A program made the position numbers and the translations under genes. A DNA stretch of 64,000 bases from Diogma glabrata. Taxonomy: Eukaryota; Arthropoda; Insecta; Diptera; Cylindrotomidae. This document shows positions 44,431-54,320 of this stretch, piece after piece. The notes beneath the pieces are model-generated. The model was not told the DNA's origin. It did no database searches and saw only the letters and a program-made list of their open reading frames with translations. The stretch covers positions 271,307,114 through 271,371,113 of the forward strand of contig OY856188.1 in NCBI GenBank assembly GCA_963693315.1. Reading direction: 5' to 3'. Position 1 is the first letter of the stretch, and each line of letters starts with the position of its first letter.

Positions 44431-44523
44431 AAATAACTATTAATTGAAATTTTACTAAACAAAAAGTTTTTTCTTCCAATTTAGAAACACATGGCGAGGT
44501 TTTGCATTATTGCAGTAATATAT

Positions 44524-45849
44524 TATTGGAGAGATTGACATTAAAAATTTATAGTATTACATTATGGCGTGTCGATGCTATGTTTTACAAAGAACTGACA
44601 TTTCATTTTATCAAATAATGCGTGGTTAAAACAATAATATGAAGCAAGTTACATTTCATTAAATCTTTTTTTGTGGAAACTTTTCACTTTTTTCACCAGG
44701 ATAAGAATTACTTGTTTTTGTTAGATGGAATTACAATGATGAAATATATAATATGTATAATGCAATGAAGTGCGTAAGTAAACTTTTGTTATTTTTATTT
44801 GTTGGAACTGGAAGTTATCGCCACAAGTCGCTCGATCAATTCAGTTCCCTAATTTTTATTTATACATAAAACAAACATAGAAATTTTATTTACTGCTCCT
44901 TCTCTGAGTGGTTTTAAAAGTCTTACAATTCCTTTGATTTCGAACCATTTAACAGTAAAATTCATAACTGTCTTGGAATTTTTACAAGAGTTAAACAATT
45001 ATTGAGATAAAAGAATGAGGGAATACAAATGTAAATTTGACCAACAAAAATGTAACCCCTAAATGTAAACCCAACAAAAAAAATTCTCATATGCAATGTG
45101 ATCGGTAAAGGAAAACATTTTTTTTGATCGAATTTAGAGATACCCCATGTCCCAAAAAATTTCACCTCATTCATGATAAATTGTTTGGTTAAGACAGGCA
45201 CTGTTTAACATTCTGACATAATTCCTTCATCTAAAGGCCCCAGCTTTTTTGGGGGGAAAGTCAGACATGTTTCGAACCGCAAAAAGATGAGCCACCTTGG
45301 TTTCTCTAGTGTGACGGATGAGATATGTTAGTTCAGGTAAAATTGACATAATCTCTGTGAAATTTCATTCATCCATAATGTGTTTATGGAAAATCCTTAA
45401 ATCATCATTTCAAATCGAAACATATTCAAATACGGAGGCACAATACTTTGACAATGATCATTTGGCACGCAAAAAGAGCGATTATTACAAAAATAATTTT
45501 TTTGGCACACTTATCTTCATTCACTTGCGACCGCTAAAATATAAATCTGGATAGATCTAGAGCTATCTAACCATTTATATCATATAGCATAATTTGTTAG
45601 ATGTGGAATCAAATAAGTGGATATGCTAACGTAAAGAGGATATCCTAACATTATTCTGTTTAAAAAAAACTGTCTGAGCTTATTCAAAATTCAGCGTCAT
45701 CCGTTAGAAGTGCAACATGAGTCATACTGGCTGTAGTATTCCTAAACTAGGAATATACATATAAGTCCATAAACCTGCAAACTACTCAATATAGTTTAAT
45801 CTCAGCCAAATAAACAATCCAATCCAGCAATTTCACAACCAAATCTTCA
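44524..45849. other. No gene recognised
   Basis: AT-rich sequence. Short frames at 44962-45201 and 45318-45554 show no recognisable motif. Confidence 0.4.
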
Positions 45850-46130
45850 ATAAATTAATCCCATAAAGCACCCAAAACCCTGTTTCATCATCGTTTGAAA
45901 TAATCTCTTTAAAACGTGATAACACTGTTTTAAAACATTGATATATGATATATATCAAAATTTTCCATAAAACACTTAAAACTCTATTTCAGCAAAAAAC
46001 TCTATTTCATAATTATATGGAATAGTTTCAAAACAACTAATATTTACAAATTCATAATAAATTGGAAATTTTCCATAAACGATCCAAACTCCAATTTCAT
46101 TAATATTTCCCAATAAAGCAAATTCCATAA
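45850..46130 (+). repeat. Diverged tandem repeat in a G-poor tract, ~105-110-bp period
   Basis: Three related segments begin near 45860, 45963 and 46074. Each carries CCATAAA.CACC/CTTAAAACTC(T/C).TTTCA or a variant. The wider region, 45780-46340, has conspicuously few G residues on the plus strand. No coding sequence is seen. Confidence 0.5.
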
Positions 46131-46598
46131 GAATTTCTTAAAATTGTTTAAACGATATTTCCTTCCAAATTACAACAAACACGAAAACGAAGTATCAAAA
46201 ACTAATGTCAATCAAAAATATACAAAAACCAAATAAATCAAATTCCAATTAATTTCCAATGTAAAACGGAAATAACGAAATTCGATAATCGAAAAAACTT
46301 AATAATTAACAAAACTTTAACCGAATATTTATTTTATTTCATTTGTCCAATAAGCAAAAAATTATGAAATACGAAGAATAAATGTTTATAAGTTTTTAAT
46401 TGGTGTAACCAAATTGTAAACATTTCCATAGAACTTATTCCAAAAATCTAATAGTGAGTTAGTTGAATTTAATCCGAGAACGCAGTCGCGAGTCGGGGGG
46501 TCCAACCTCTTGGACACCGAACCGGAGTTAAAACTTAGTGTCAGTCAGTTTTATTCAAAATACCCCAGTCAATGCGATAAATTTTATGGTTTCGTCTA
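46131..46598. other. No gene recognised; possible retroelement leader
   Basis: G-poor sequence changes abruptly at about 46465 to GAACGCAGTCGCGAGTCGGG, GGGTCCAACC, TTGGACACCGAACCGG. An LTR-leader junction is one explanation, but no LTR pair or clear primer-binding site is demonstrable. Confidence 0.3.
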
Positions 46599-46850
46599 AA
46601 GAAAATTGTGTTGAAATCAAGGAAAAGTTCAAAATATTATTGAGAAAAATTTATTAAGAAAAATTTACTGAAGAAAATTGTGTTCAAATAAAGAAAAAAT
46701 TCAAAATATTATTACAAAAAATTTAGTAAAGAAAATTGTGTTCAAATCAAGAAAAAATTCAAAATATTATTACAAAAAATTTAGTAAAGAAAATTGTGTT
46801 CAAACCAAGAAAAAATACAATAAACTTAGTAGTGAAAATTGTGTTTATTA
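46599..46850 (+). repeat. 58-bp tandem repeat, four copies
   Basis: Units start AAGAAAATTGTGTT at 46599, 46671, 46729 and 46787 (spacing 72, 58 and 58). They contain CAAGAAAAAATTCAAAATAT, TATTACAAAAAATTTAGTAA. The middle copies are almost identical, so the last duplications are recent. The frame at 46678-46878 is repeat translation, not a gene. Confidence 0.85.
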
Positions 46851-47314
46851 CTCGAAACATATCATGAGAAGGTGTTGATCGAAAAAAAGTCTTTTATTAT
46901 CAACTACAGAAAAAAGAGAAAAGGCATAAAAAAATCAGGTTTCAACTTGAAACACCATATTTTAGTGTAAGTGAAGTATAGGAACCTGGGTGAAGCTCAT
47001 CCACTACATCCAGACCCATTACAATTGACGCAGCCCGCATCCTCTACTTCATTCCAATTGGCACAACCGGTAGTCCCCATCATTACATGGCCATTTATCT
47101 CAGTGAAAATATAGTTTTTCTACTTTAAGCTACGAAAATGCCATTTTAATATAAAGTATATAAGTTTTAATATAAAGTAAAATCTATGTGAAAGTGAAAC
47201 TTTTTCTAACTAGTGACTGAAATTTTTTTTTTCACTAGTGAGTGAACATAAATAAGTTTCGGTGGTCGCCTACAGGTGGTGGTTAAAACCAAATATTTAA
47301 AAATAATAATTTTT
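46851..47314. other. No gene recognised
   Basis: The part at about 46980-47100 (CCAGACCCATTACAATTGAC, CAACCGGTAGTCCCC) is less AT-rich but has no convincing frame. ACTAGTGA motifs near 47210-47240 form a small inverted pair. Confidence 0.35.
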
Positions 47315-47797
47315 ATTGTATGCCAGTGTTCGCCCACAGATGGAAGACAACAACAAATAGTTCGAAAATATAAATTTGATTTCAAACATTATTAAAGTTT
47401 TTATAAATTATAAAAAGTTTATTCTGTTTTATTTGTTGGAAATATTGAAAATACAATTAATATAATGATTAGTGATTGAAAATACTGCGATACTGCGACA
47501 GAAACAAACACAGAAACCAGACAAGAGAAACAGTATATCAAATTAAATCTCAAAAACTCAATCCTTTAAACAATACATCAGTTTTCCACATGAATCTGCC
47601 ATCTACATCATCGATGAAACCAACCACTACTACTATATTAATTTTACTTTCAATATTTCTAACAAATAAAACAGAATAAACTTTTTATAATATACAAAAA
47701 CTTTGATAATGTGTGAAATTAAATTTATAATTTCGAACTATTCGAAAATTTGCGATTGTCTTCCATCTGTAGGCGAACACTGGCACACAGTAAAAAA
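47315..47797. mobile_element. ~483-bp MITE with ~150-bp terminal inverted repeats
   Basis: The left arm (ATTGTATGCCAGTGTTCGCC, ACAGATGGAAGACAA, AAAAAGTTTATTCTGTTTTA) has its inverse at the right end (TAAAACAGAATAAACTTTTT, TTGTCTTCCATCTGT, GGCGAACACTGGCACACAGT). The arms span about 47315-47465 and 47640-47797. The 175-bp centre is AT-rich and carries no recognisable gene, so the frame at 47476-47679 is not supported. The start CCAGTGTTCGCC recalls short hAT-type ends, but no target duplication was confirmed. Confidence 0.8.
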
Positions 47798-47930
47798 AAT
47801 ATTTTACACTGCTCAAAATTATATATAAATACAAAATTGCTATTTTGGTTTCGACTGTCAAAATTAGCTATGTCGTCTTGTAAGTTTTAAGTAAGAGAAG
47901 TTGTAAATATTGTCCTTTATATTTACAAAC

Positions 47931-48082
47931 ATAGAAAAAATAGCATTTTCTAGGAGTGGTAAAAACCTTTCTGAGTTCCTGAACTTATTCCACTCGACGC
48001 TGTCGCGTCTCTTGGACAAATCGTCCAGTCACGCAAAAAGAGACGTTTTCACCACTTGTTGAAAAATCTTCTATTTTCTATG
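47931..48082. mobile_element. Small palindromic MITE family P, copy 2
   Basis: CATAGAAAAAATAGCATTTT is inverted at the far end as TTCTATTTTCTATG. AGTGGTAAAAAC pairs with GTTTTCACCACT. The centre CACTCGACGCTGTCGCGTCTC is the family signature. Length is about 152 bp, with no coding capacity. Confidence 0.75.
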
Positions 48083-48272
48083 ATAACAAATGAAAAGTCT
48101 ATTTCACTAGTGTAAAAGGAATAACGAATTGAAGTTATGCTATGGTTTTTCATTTATTTCTACAAAGTATTTTAAACAACGTAGCCATAAAAAATAGAAT
48201 ATGAATTTTGAATGTTTTGTTGTCGATTTCTAACTTTATAATATATAGTAAATATCGATTATATATACTATC

Positions 48273-48422
48273 ATAGAAAAAATTGCATTTCCTACGCGAG
48301 ATAAAAACGCTTTTCGTTCGTGAACATGTCTCACTCGACGCTTAGGCGTCTCGTGAACAAATGTTTACTCACGAAAAAAACAATGTTTTCATCTCTTGTA
48401 GGAAAAAATACTATTTTCTAAC
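48273..48422. mobile_element. Small palindromic MITE family P, copy 3
   Basis: CATAGAAAAAATTGCATTTC, CTACGCGAGATAAAAAC is inverted downstream as GTTTTCATCTCTTGTAGGAA, AAAATACTATTTTCTA. The centre CACTCGACGCTTAGGCGTCTCGTG is almost the same as in copy 1, while the arms differ between copies. Confidence 0.75.
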
Positions 48423-48457
48423 TTAGGATATTGGTTTGAATTTGTTGAATATGAAAC

Positions 48458-48730
48458 ATGATATCGATTCGTCGGCGCTCTGTGAATATGGCATTCATAA
48501 TTTTTCTGTTGTTTAGTATTTTCTTTGCTAAAAAAGCAATTTTGTACCAATTTTTGGATATGGAACATTATCTGTATTGGCAAATTTTTCCAATGGAAAA
48601 AATGCAATTAGAACTAGATAATTTTTCCGTTTATTATTACGAAAATCTTCACCTGTCTGAAACGCAAGGTGTTAATAATGATGCATACAACCACATAAGT
48701 ACCGACAGAGGACATATATATGAAAACTGA
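48458..48730 (+). other. Unrecognised 90-codon frame
   Basis: This ATG-initiated frame sits just after MITE copy 3. It has a hydrophobic stretch near its N-terminus (MAFIIFLLFSIFF, about residues 11-23) that could be a signal or membrane segment, then a mixed-composition tail ending HISTDRGHIYEN. I recognise no family. It may be chance, or one exon of a larger gene. Confidence 0.15.
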
Positions 48731-50502
48731 AAAAAACATTCGAAAAAATCAAAGTTTAGCAGAGCGGATGGTATTTCCACAAATCTGCCGCAAAAAGTGT
48801 TGTGGAACAATTAAAATACATTTCCTTAATTAATTATTCAAAATATTCGTTTGTTTTTTGTGTTTGTTTTCTTACCTTCAGTAAAAAAAATTTCTTTGGC
48901 ACAAAATATTAGATCAAAATAAGATAAAATTCATCAGACTTTAATATTACGAGACATATTATCTTACTAAAAGTTAAATCAACATTATGTTTCGGTAATT
49001 AATGTAAGGATTTCGAACTTTTTTGTGTAAATTTCTTATCATGGAGGTAACTAAGTTTTTCCTAAATTTACAACTAAGTTTTTCCTTGCGCTAATCAAAA
49101 TAATATGCCCACTGATGAGAATTTCCCATCGGGAGATCTCCTTTTACAGTTGATAAAATAGTTTAAACTATACCCAATAATTTCCTCTATAATAATTTCT
49201 GTCCGATCTGACTCTTAACGTCGAACGAATTGCACCAAAGTTTTCATTCTGATTGCGTCAAAATGCTGGTAAATTTCATTTTTTATATGTGATAGTTTGT
49301 TTATTTATTTATTCTTAAAAAAAACAGAAAAAAGAATTGCACCCATCAACATCTCAGAACGGATATTGTTGTGGGACCTAGGTCTTAAAAAATTCTTATG
49401 TGTTGTTGTGACACATATTGTAGTTACTACATAGCATATTTTATTCAAAAAAAAAAAATAAAAACGATTATTATGGTTAAACTTGAACGAAATTAAACTC
49501 CTAAATAAATAATGACATAAATATAAATCAATTAATTTCATCCTAGATAGTATAAAAAGACATACTGACATTCACAACGCTATAATCTCCAACGGTTGAA
49601 AACAGATCTCTAAGGATACAAATTGTTTTTCATTTAATTTTAATTTTCATAGTTTAAACATTTTGCTTCCTAATTACATCAAATGTTCTACAAAATAAAA
49701 TTATATTTTAATTGTGTTTCTGTATTTCGGTTTCTTGAGTTTAACTGGAGTTTTTCGTGGGTTTTGTATACATAGTTTTACTTTAGAAACTTGAAACTAA
49801 AACGTTTTCCTGCTATTAACACCATTAAAAAATCGTGATGACATGGTTTTGTTCTGGTACCAATTTTTTTTGTTCTGATATACTGTTTCATGTTGGTAAT
49901 TATCTCTTCCTTACATCAATAAAAGTTCAGTGCTCTCATCAAATCAATCAATTTCTCTAAATAGACTTTCCAAAATATTATCCTAAACAAACATAGAAAT
50001 AATGTCACCCACATGTATTGAAATGGTTAAAATTGGTAACACAATGAAATGTAGGTGTTGTTAGTTGTTCGTCTAACAATCAAATCTAATTTACAAAGAA
50101 AAAAAAATATTTTCAATAGAAACATAATAATAAAAGTTTTTTGGAATACAATGTTTAACAATAACACTTACAAAACTAAACTCTATTCATAGAACTGAAC
50201 ATATAAAGTTATATTCGAAGTATATTTAATTTTACTTATTACCATCATCAACAAGAACTTTCAATTCCATTTAGATAATAAAAATTTTTGTGATATTCTG
50301 AGTCGAAACTTGTTTCGGTTTTTCTATGTTCTTTTGTTTTATCTCTCTAAGCTTTTTATTGTAAAAGTTTGGAAAGCGTTTTCTTAACTTAATCATTTAT
50401 GTATGATGTTGTTTACAAGAATAACTTTGAAGTTTAAAAAAAACGCTTAAAATTTAACAGCTAACTAATATGCACTTTGCACATACTTATGCCAAATTTT
50501 AT
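48731..50502. other. AT-rich sequence, no gene recognised
   Basis: No frame, RNA gene or element end could be supported. Confidence 0.45.
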
Positions 50503-50600
50503 GTCACCTTATGGAGGGAGCAGTTTTTGCTCATTTGTAAATTTTCAATTTTTAATCTACGGGTGTGGCAACCGCGCGTACTCCAGTCCCTGCTATTAAC
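50503..50600 (+). repeat. Gypsy-end/LTR-like fragment, copy 2
   Basis: TTATGGAGGGAGCAGTTTTT, an A/T tract, TTTTTAATCTACGGGTGTGG, CAACCGCGCGTACTCCAGTC and CCTGCTATT match the region beyond the gypsy integrase stop (inverse of 30287-30360) and the fragment at 22255-22330. It is the 3' end of a gypsy-family element with the rest deleted, or an LTR relic. Confidence 0.55.
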
Positions 50601-50729
50601 ATACGATTTAACGTGAGATTTCACATACCACTGACAATAGCAGTGAGATATCACTAACAAAGATGATATCTTAATGGTGCTGACAGATAAACTGTATTCA
50701 GCCAATGGTAGCACCCTTAATCTTACCCG

Positions 50730-51060
50730 AGCCGATATTCGGCAAAGTTCAAATAAGGTCCTGATCAGCTTTGCTCTAGTCCAAATCAGGCAATGGTTTA
50801 GGGAAGCCTGATTGGGCCCTGATGATGAGTGTAATGCCTTTTCCCTATCAGGTCCTGATTGGGATGTCCGAATCAGACTCTCAAATGCGAAAGCTAAAAT
50901 CAGGGACTGATATATACAAATAAGGAAAACCCTAAAGTGGTATTAATCAGGACCGGAATAGGTCCACATCAGATTGTGCATAAGGCTTGCCCTTTCTGAA
51001 CTGACCAGGACCTGATCACGCCCTGCCTGTATGCAGGCTTTCCTTAACTAATTTCTGTTC
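50730..51060. repeat. Cluster of CAGGTCCTGATT-type motifs in both orientations
   Basis: Variants are AAGGTCCTGATCAG (50756), GGGCCCTGATGATG (50814), CAGGTCCTGATTGG (50849), AATCAGGGACTGA (50901), AATCAGGACCGGA (50945), CCAGGACCTGATCACG (51005) and GCCTGATTGG (50801). The block is G+C-richer than its flanks. It has no coding frame and looks like a degenerate short-motif array. Confidence 0.5.
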
Positions 51061-51309
51061 TGGTAGTTATGTTATATGCCTCGATGATTGTTCGCTATTG
51101 CTTGCCCAAGGAAACGAGCCTTAGCTCTATATCAGGGATTAAATCATCGAGAAAGACACGATCAAGAAGTGTGGTACTAACTGTATTATTGAAAACCCAA
51201 TTTAAATTTTGTTTATGCAAATTTTTCTAAAAAATTTTCTTTTCCCATTTGACCTTCTTTTTATTTCCTCCAACATATCAAGAAATTGTAGTCCCTCCCT
51301 GGGCCACAC

Positions 51310-53050
51310 CAGTGATGCCAGATTTTCAAAAATGAATTTCCCGTTGAAGTATCGAAAATACCCGATTTTTCCCGTTTCTTTAAAGAAAAAATCCCTCAGA
51401 AATTCCCATCACGCTTTCAATAGAAATATACATATAAATTCAATTATTTATTGGAAAAACTTCAAAAACCACCACAATTATAATAATATTTATCCTGCCG
51501 ACAACTATACATATAGGCTTATTTCTGTTTTTACGACTATATTTGCGTACGTTATTAGTCTAAATAGAATAAAACAAACAGCTGTTAATTTTATTCTGTA
51601 CCGCGAATGTGGCGGAACACAATAAAACAATTTATTTGATTGTATTGAATGATGAAATAAACTTGATTGTATTTTATAAAAATTTGATTTATAAATAAAT
51701 CAAAAGCAAACATTTTTGCTCTGGTCATATAAAAAACAGTAAATATCAAACTAAAGCGCTCCCTCTATCGAATATTAAAAAAGGCAAAGGCTACTATGAT
51801 TAAATTAAACTAAATTTCCAAAAGGTAAAAGATTGTTTTATTGTTTCTCATTAGTATAAAATTTGATGTCTTTTCATTTTCAAAATACAAATAGATATCT
51901 TTCAATTTCCAAATAATTAAATAGATATCGAAATTGAATCAAATTTATTTAATTGTTTGAAATTAATTATTTAAAAAAAATATAACAAAGTTTATGTTTT
52001 TCTTTATTCGTTTTACTTGTTTTATGAACAAATTTTAAAATAATTCGATTTAAATCAAAAATTATAATTTTGGTTCGGAGTGCAGTGGAATCTCAAATTA
52101 TTTGTTAATTAATGTTGGCAAACGGCCTTTTTGATTCCACACAATTTTAAAAAATACCGCCACTTCAACTCTATACAGCAAAAACAAACACACACACTGA
52201 TATGAATTGAGATTTCCTTTATTGTAAAAACGTTTGCCAACATTAATTAACAAATACTTCTATTTAAATTAATAAATGGTACTTTATCGAAAGGATAAAA
52301 CGTTGTATTGGGTTCGTGTTTAATGAATTTTATGCTCTCAAAAGTTTGTAATGCTCGCTTTTAAACTCGTAAACTTCTCCTTGAAAAATAAAATATTGCA
52401 TTAAACACTTACACAATAAATTACTATTATTTCGACTTTTCATACAAGTTGTGGAATAAGATAGTATTGCTATAAAATGGAGCATTACATCTATTAAAAT
52501 TGAGAAGGACATTTTTTAAAAGAAGTAAATACGTCTTGATTTCATGATTTTCAAAAACTTTTAAAATTCTAATAGCTCTGATAATAAAATAGTGTAGATA
52601 ATAAAATAAAATAGTGATGCCAAACATCCCAATTTTTTTTAATATGTTTAAAATGCATGGATGCATAGAGACCCAACTTGTAGATCCAGGTGATTTTATT
52701 TTTCATTTTACAGGGACAAAGATTACTGAAATTCAGCTCACATGGTGGTGCTTTGGGGTTTTCGAACATCAGAAGGCTGAAATTATGATATTTCAACAAC
52801 AGAAGCTGAAATTCCATCGCGAATTTGACAATACTCAAGCCAATTTATTTAAGTAAAATTATCGGGTGATCGACATCTTTCTGAAGACGGTAAAAAATTG
52901 GTTGGCGCAACAATTTCAAAATAAGTTTTAATTTAAAACGCTTCTACTATTAAATGTGAAAAATCCCGCAGTTTCCAAGTTTTTATCCGCTTTCCGTTTT
53001 ATATGAAATATCCCGTAAACGGGAAAAAATCCCGTGATCTGGTAACACTG
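51310..53050. mobile_element. Non-autonomous hAT element, 1741 bp
   Basis: The ends are CAGTGATGCCAGATTTTC (51310) and the inverse of GATCTGGTAACACTG (ending 53050), giving an imperfect 14-bp terminal repeat CAGTGWTRCCAGAT. An exact 8-bp target duplication GGCCACAC lies at 51302-51309 and 53051-53058. Both features are diagnostic of the hAT superfamily. CCCG motifs are iterated near both ends. The interior is AT-rich and I see no transposase. Short frames such as 52614-52856 have no hAT motif. It presumably moved with a transposase supplied elsewhere. Confidence 0.9.
52099..52255. mobile_element. 157-bp inverted-repeat element nested in the hAT element
   Basis: ATTTGTTAATTAATGTTGGC, AAAC (52099-52122) is inverted as GTTTGCCAACATTAATTAAC, AAAT (52231-52254). 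This gives 24-bp terminal repeats around a centre that includes an ACACACAC run. It may be a small MITE inserted into the hAT element or an original internal feature. Confidence 0.6.
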
Positions 53051-53058
53051 GGCCACAC

Positions 53059-53512
53059 TGATTTCATGTGATGATTATTCTCGATTCGTCCGCTTTTTCT
53101 TTCGGCAAGCTCCGAAAAATGCCGATTGCCTAGGTTCAGGTATTTTTTTTTAACTAAATTTTATTTAGAACATGAGGGTAATCTTGTCCAACAAAAATTT
53201 GTCTGCTATTGTCCAGTCCGACAACCCAAATATACCAAAATGTCAGTCAGTTGTCGGACTCGACAATAGTCAATAGCAGACACATTTTAATCGGACTAGC
53301 TTACCCTCGTCTTCTAAAACAAACTTTCATCCTTCTTTACAAGATCACGGGCAATCGGCCTTTTTTGCAGCTTGCTGAACGAAAAAGAGGCCAATTTGTG
53401 GAAAATCGCAGAACAAAAGTTTACGGGTTCGTCAAGGACAGCCGCCTCACAAAGTATAAAATATGTGGTAATCATCACATGAAATCGGCATGGGCCCGGG
53501 GACTATTGGGCT
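53059..53512. repeat. Inverted-repeat element hosting the hAT insertion
   Basis: Outside the hAT element, the left arm AGTCCCTCCCTGGGCCACAC (51290-51309) continues at 53059 as TGATTTCATGTGATGATTA. Its inverse, TAATCATCACATGAAATCGG, CATGGGCCCGGGGACT, is at 53470-53506. A second inverted pair lies inside (53166-53320: ATGAGGGTAA, GTCTGCTATTG, AGTCCGACAAC and their inverses). The open frame at 53209-53583 crosses these arms and is not supported as a gene. Confidence 0.65.
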
Positions 53513-53582
53513 ATGTCAAATTTTGTTTTGTGTTGAATTTTTTGTTAAGCTATCCATTCTTAAAAAAACATAATAAAAAATA

Positions 53583-53769
53583 AAAAAACTAAAAAAAATC
53601 ATCCATATCAGATGTAGAACGCATTTTCTTGTGGGACCAGCTGAATTACAAGCAATCCAATTTTATTTATCTTTCTGCAAATTAAATTTTTTTTAAATAT
53701 TATTATAAAAATCTCCTATTTTGTTCCTACTTTTGCACAAAATTTGATTTGATATTAAATCTTGATCAC
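53583..53769. other. No gene recognised
   Basis: Short AT-rich stretch between the inverted-repeat element and a decayed retrotransposon fragment. Confidence 0.4.
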
Positions 53770-54320
53770 TCACAATTCATATAGCACGTTTTGAACAGAG
53801 CTCAGAAGAGCTAGGATGGAAAAAGATGCAGCGCCCCAAACATGATCACAATACTCTATAAAGGGAAGAATATTGGACTTATAAATGTGAAGTAATTGAT
53901 ACAAAGTGAAATATTTTTCCCTATTAAAAGATCGTTCCAGAGTAAGTCATTCAAAATTGTGACGTCCAATAAACGAGCGCTTTCACTTTTGTCTATTTGT
54001 TCGTCAGACATACTAATTAAATATTGATCTTCGATCTAAAAAACAATCAATAGGTGTTTGGGTGGAGTTAAAATTTATCAAATTTTTATCATCCCAAAGG
54101 TCATCGTTTACATTTATGGCTGTGCTTCTCCGGTCGGGATTAATTAATTAATGCATTTAACCATTTGAAGATAGGGGAACAAATGACTTGTTATGTGTAC
54201 TATCATCCGCAAAACTATTTATTGGGTTGCAGGTAATTTTCAACAGCTCGTTGATATATATTAAAAATAGAGTGCGAGGCAAAACTATGCTTTGGGGTAC
54301 ATCAGCGCTAATTTAGATTA
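53770..54320 (-). pseudogene. Decayed Jockey-type reverse transcriptase fragment
   Basis: The minus strand reads DVPQSIVLPRTLFLIYINEL (the GVPQGSVLSPTLFLIYIN box, about 54299-54242), then INSFADDSTHNK (catalytic FADD, about 54215), then NPDRRSTAINVND. Further on come TLYQLLHIYKSNILPFIEYC and DHVWGAAS (the thumb-region LLTLYKAQIRP..EYCSHVWG motif, about 53910-53825). Frameshifts and stops separate the pieces. The endonuclease and RT N-terminus are absent. It is a different lineage from the intact CR1-like element at 15-20 kb. Confidence 0.8.

Larger units (their letters stand above)
43371..44523. mobile_element. Composite inverted-repeat element with outer and inner arms
   Basis: The outer left arm (about 43371-43457: ATTGCAATATTACACCACCT, CGCTATGTTTTTATAA, TTGTTTAATAAAATTTCAATT) is inverted on the right at about 44440-44523 (AATTGAAATTTTACTAAACA, ACACATGGCGAGGTTTTG, TATTGCAGTAATATAT). 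The inner palindrome at 43983-44430 adjoins the right arm directly. On the left, about 520 bp intervene, including a small palindromic element at 43841-43979. The asymmetry suggests a later insertion on the left side or a deletion on the right. Confidence 0.65.

Noticed and set aside
48458..48730. Secreted peptide gene
   Set aside because: There is a hydrophobic N-terminal stretch, but no cleavage-site context, homology or splice evidence. It is kept only as an unrecognised frame.
53209..53583. 124-codon frame
   Set aside because: It has no ATG at its start, crosses two inverted repeats and has no recognisable domain.
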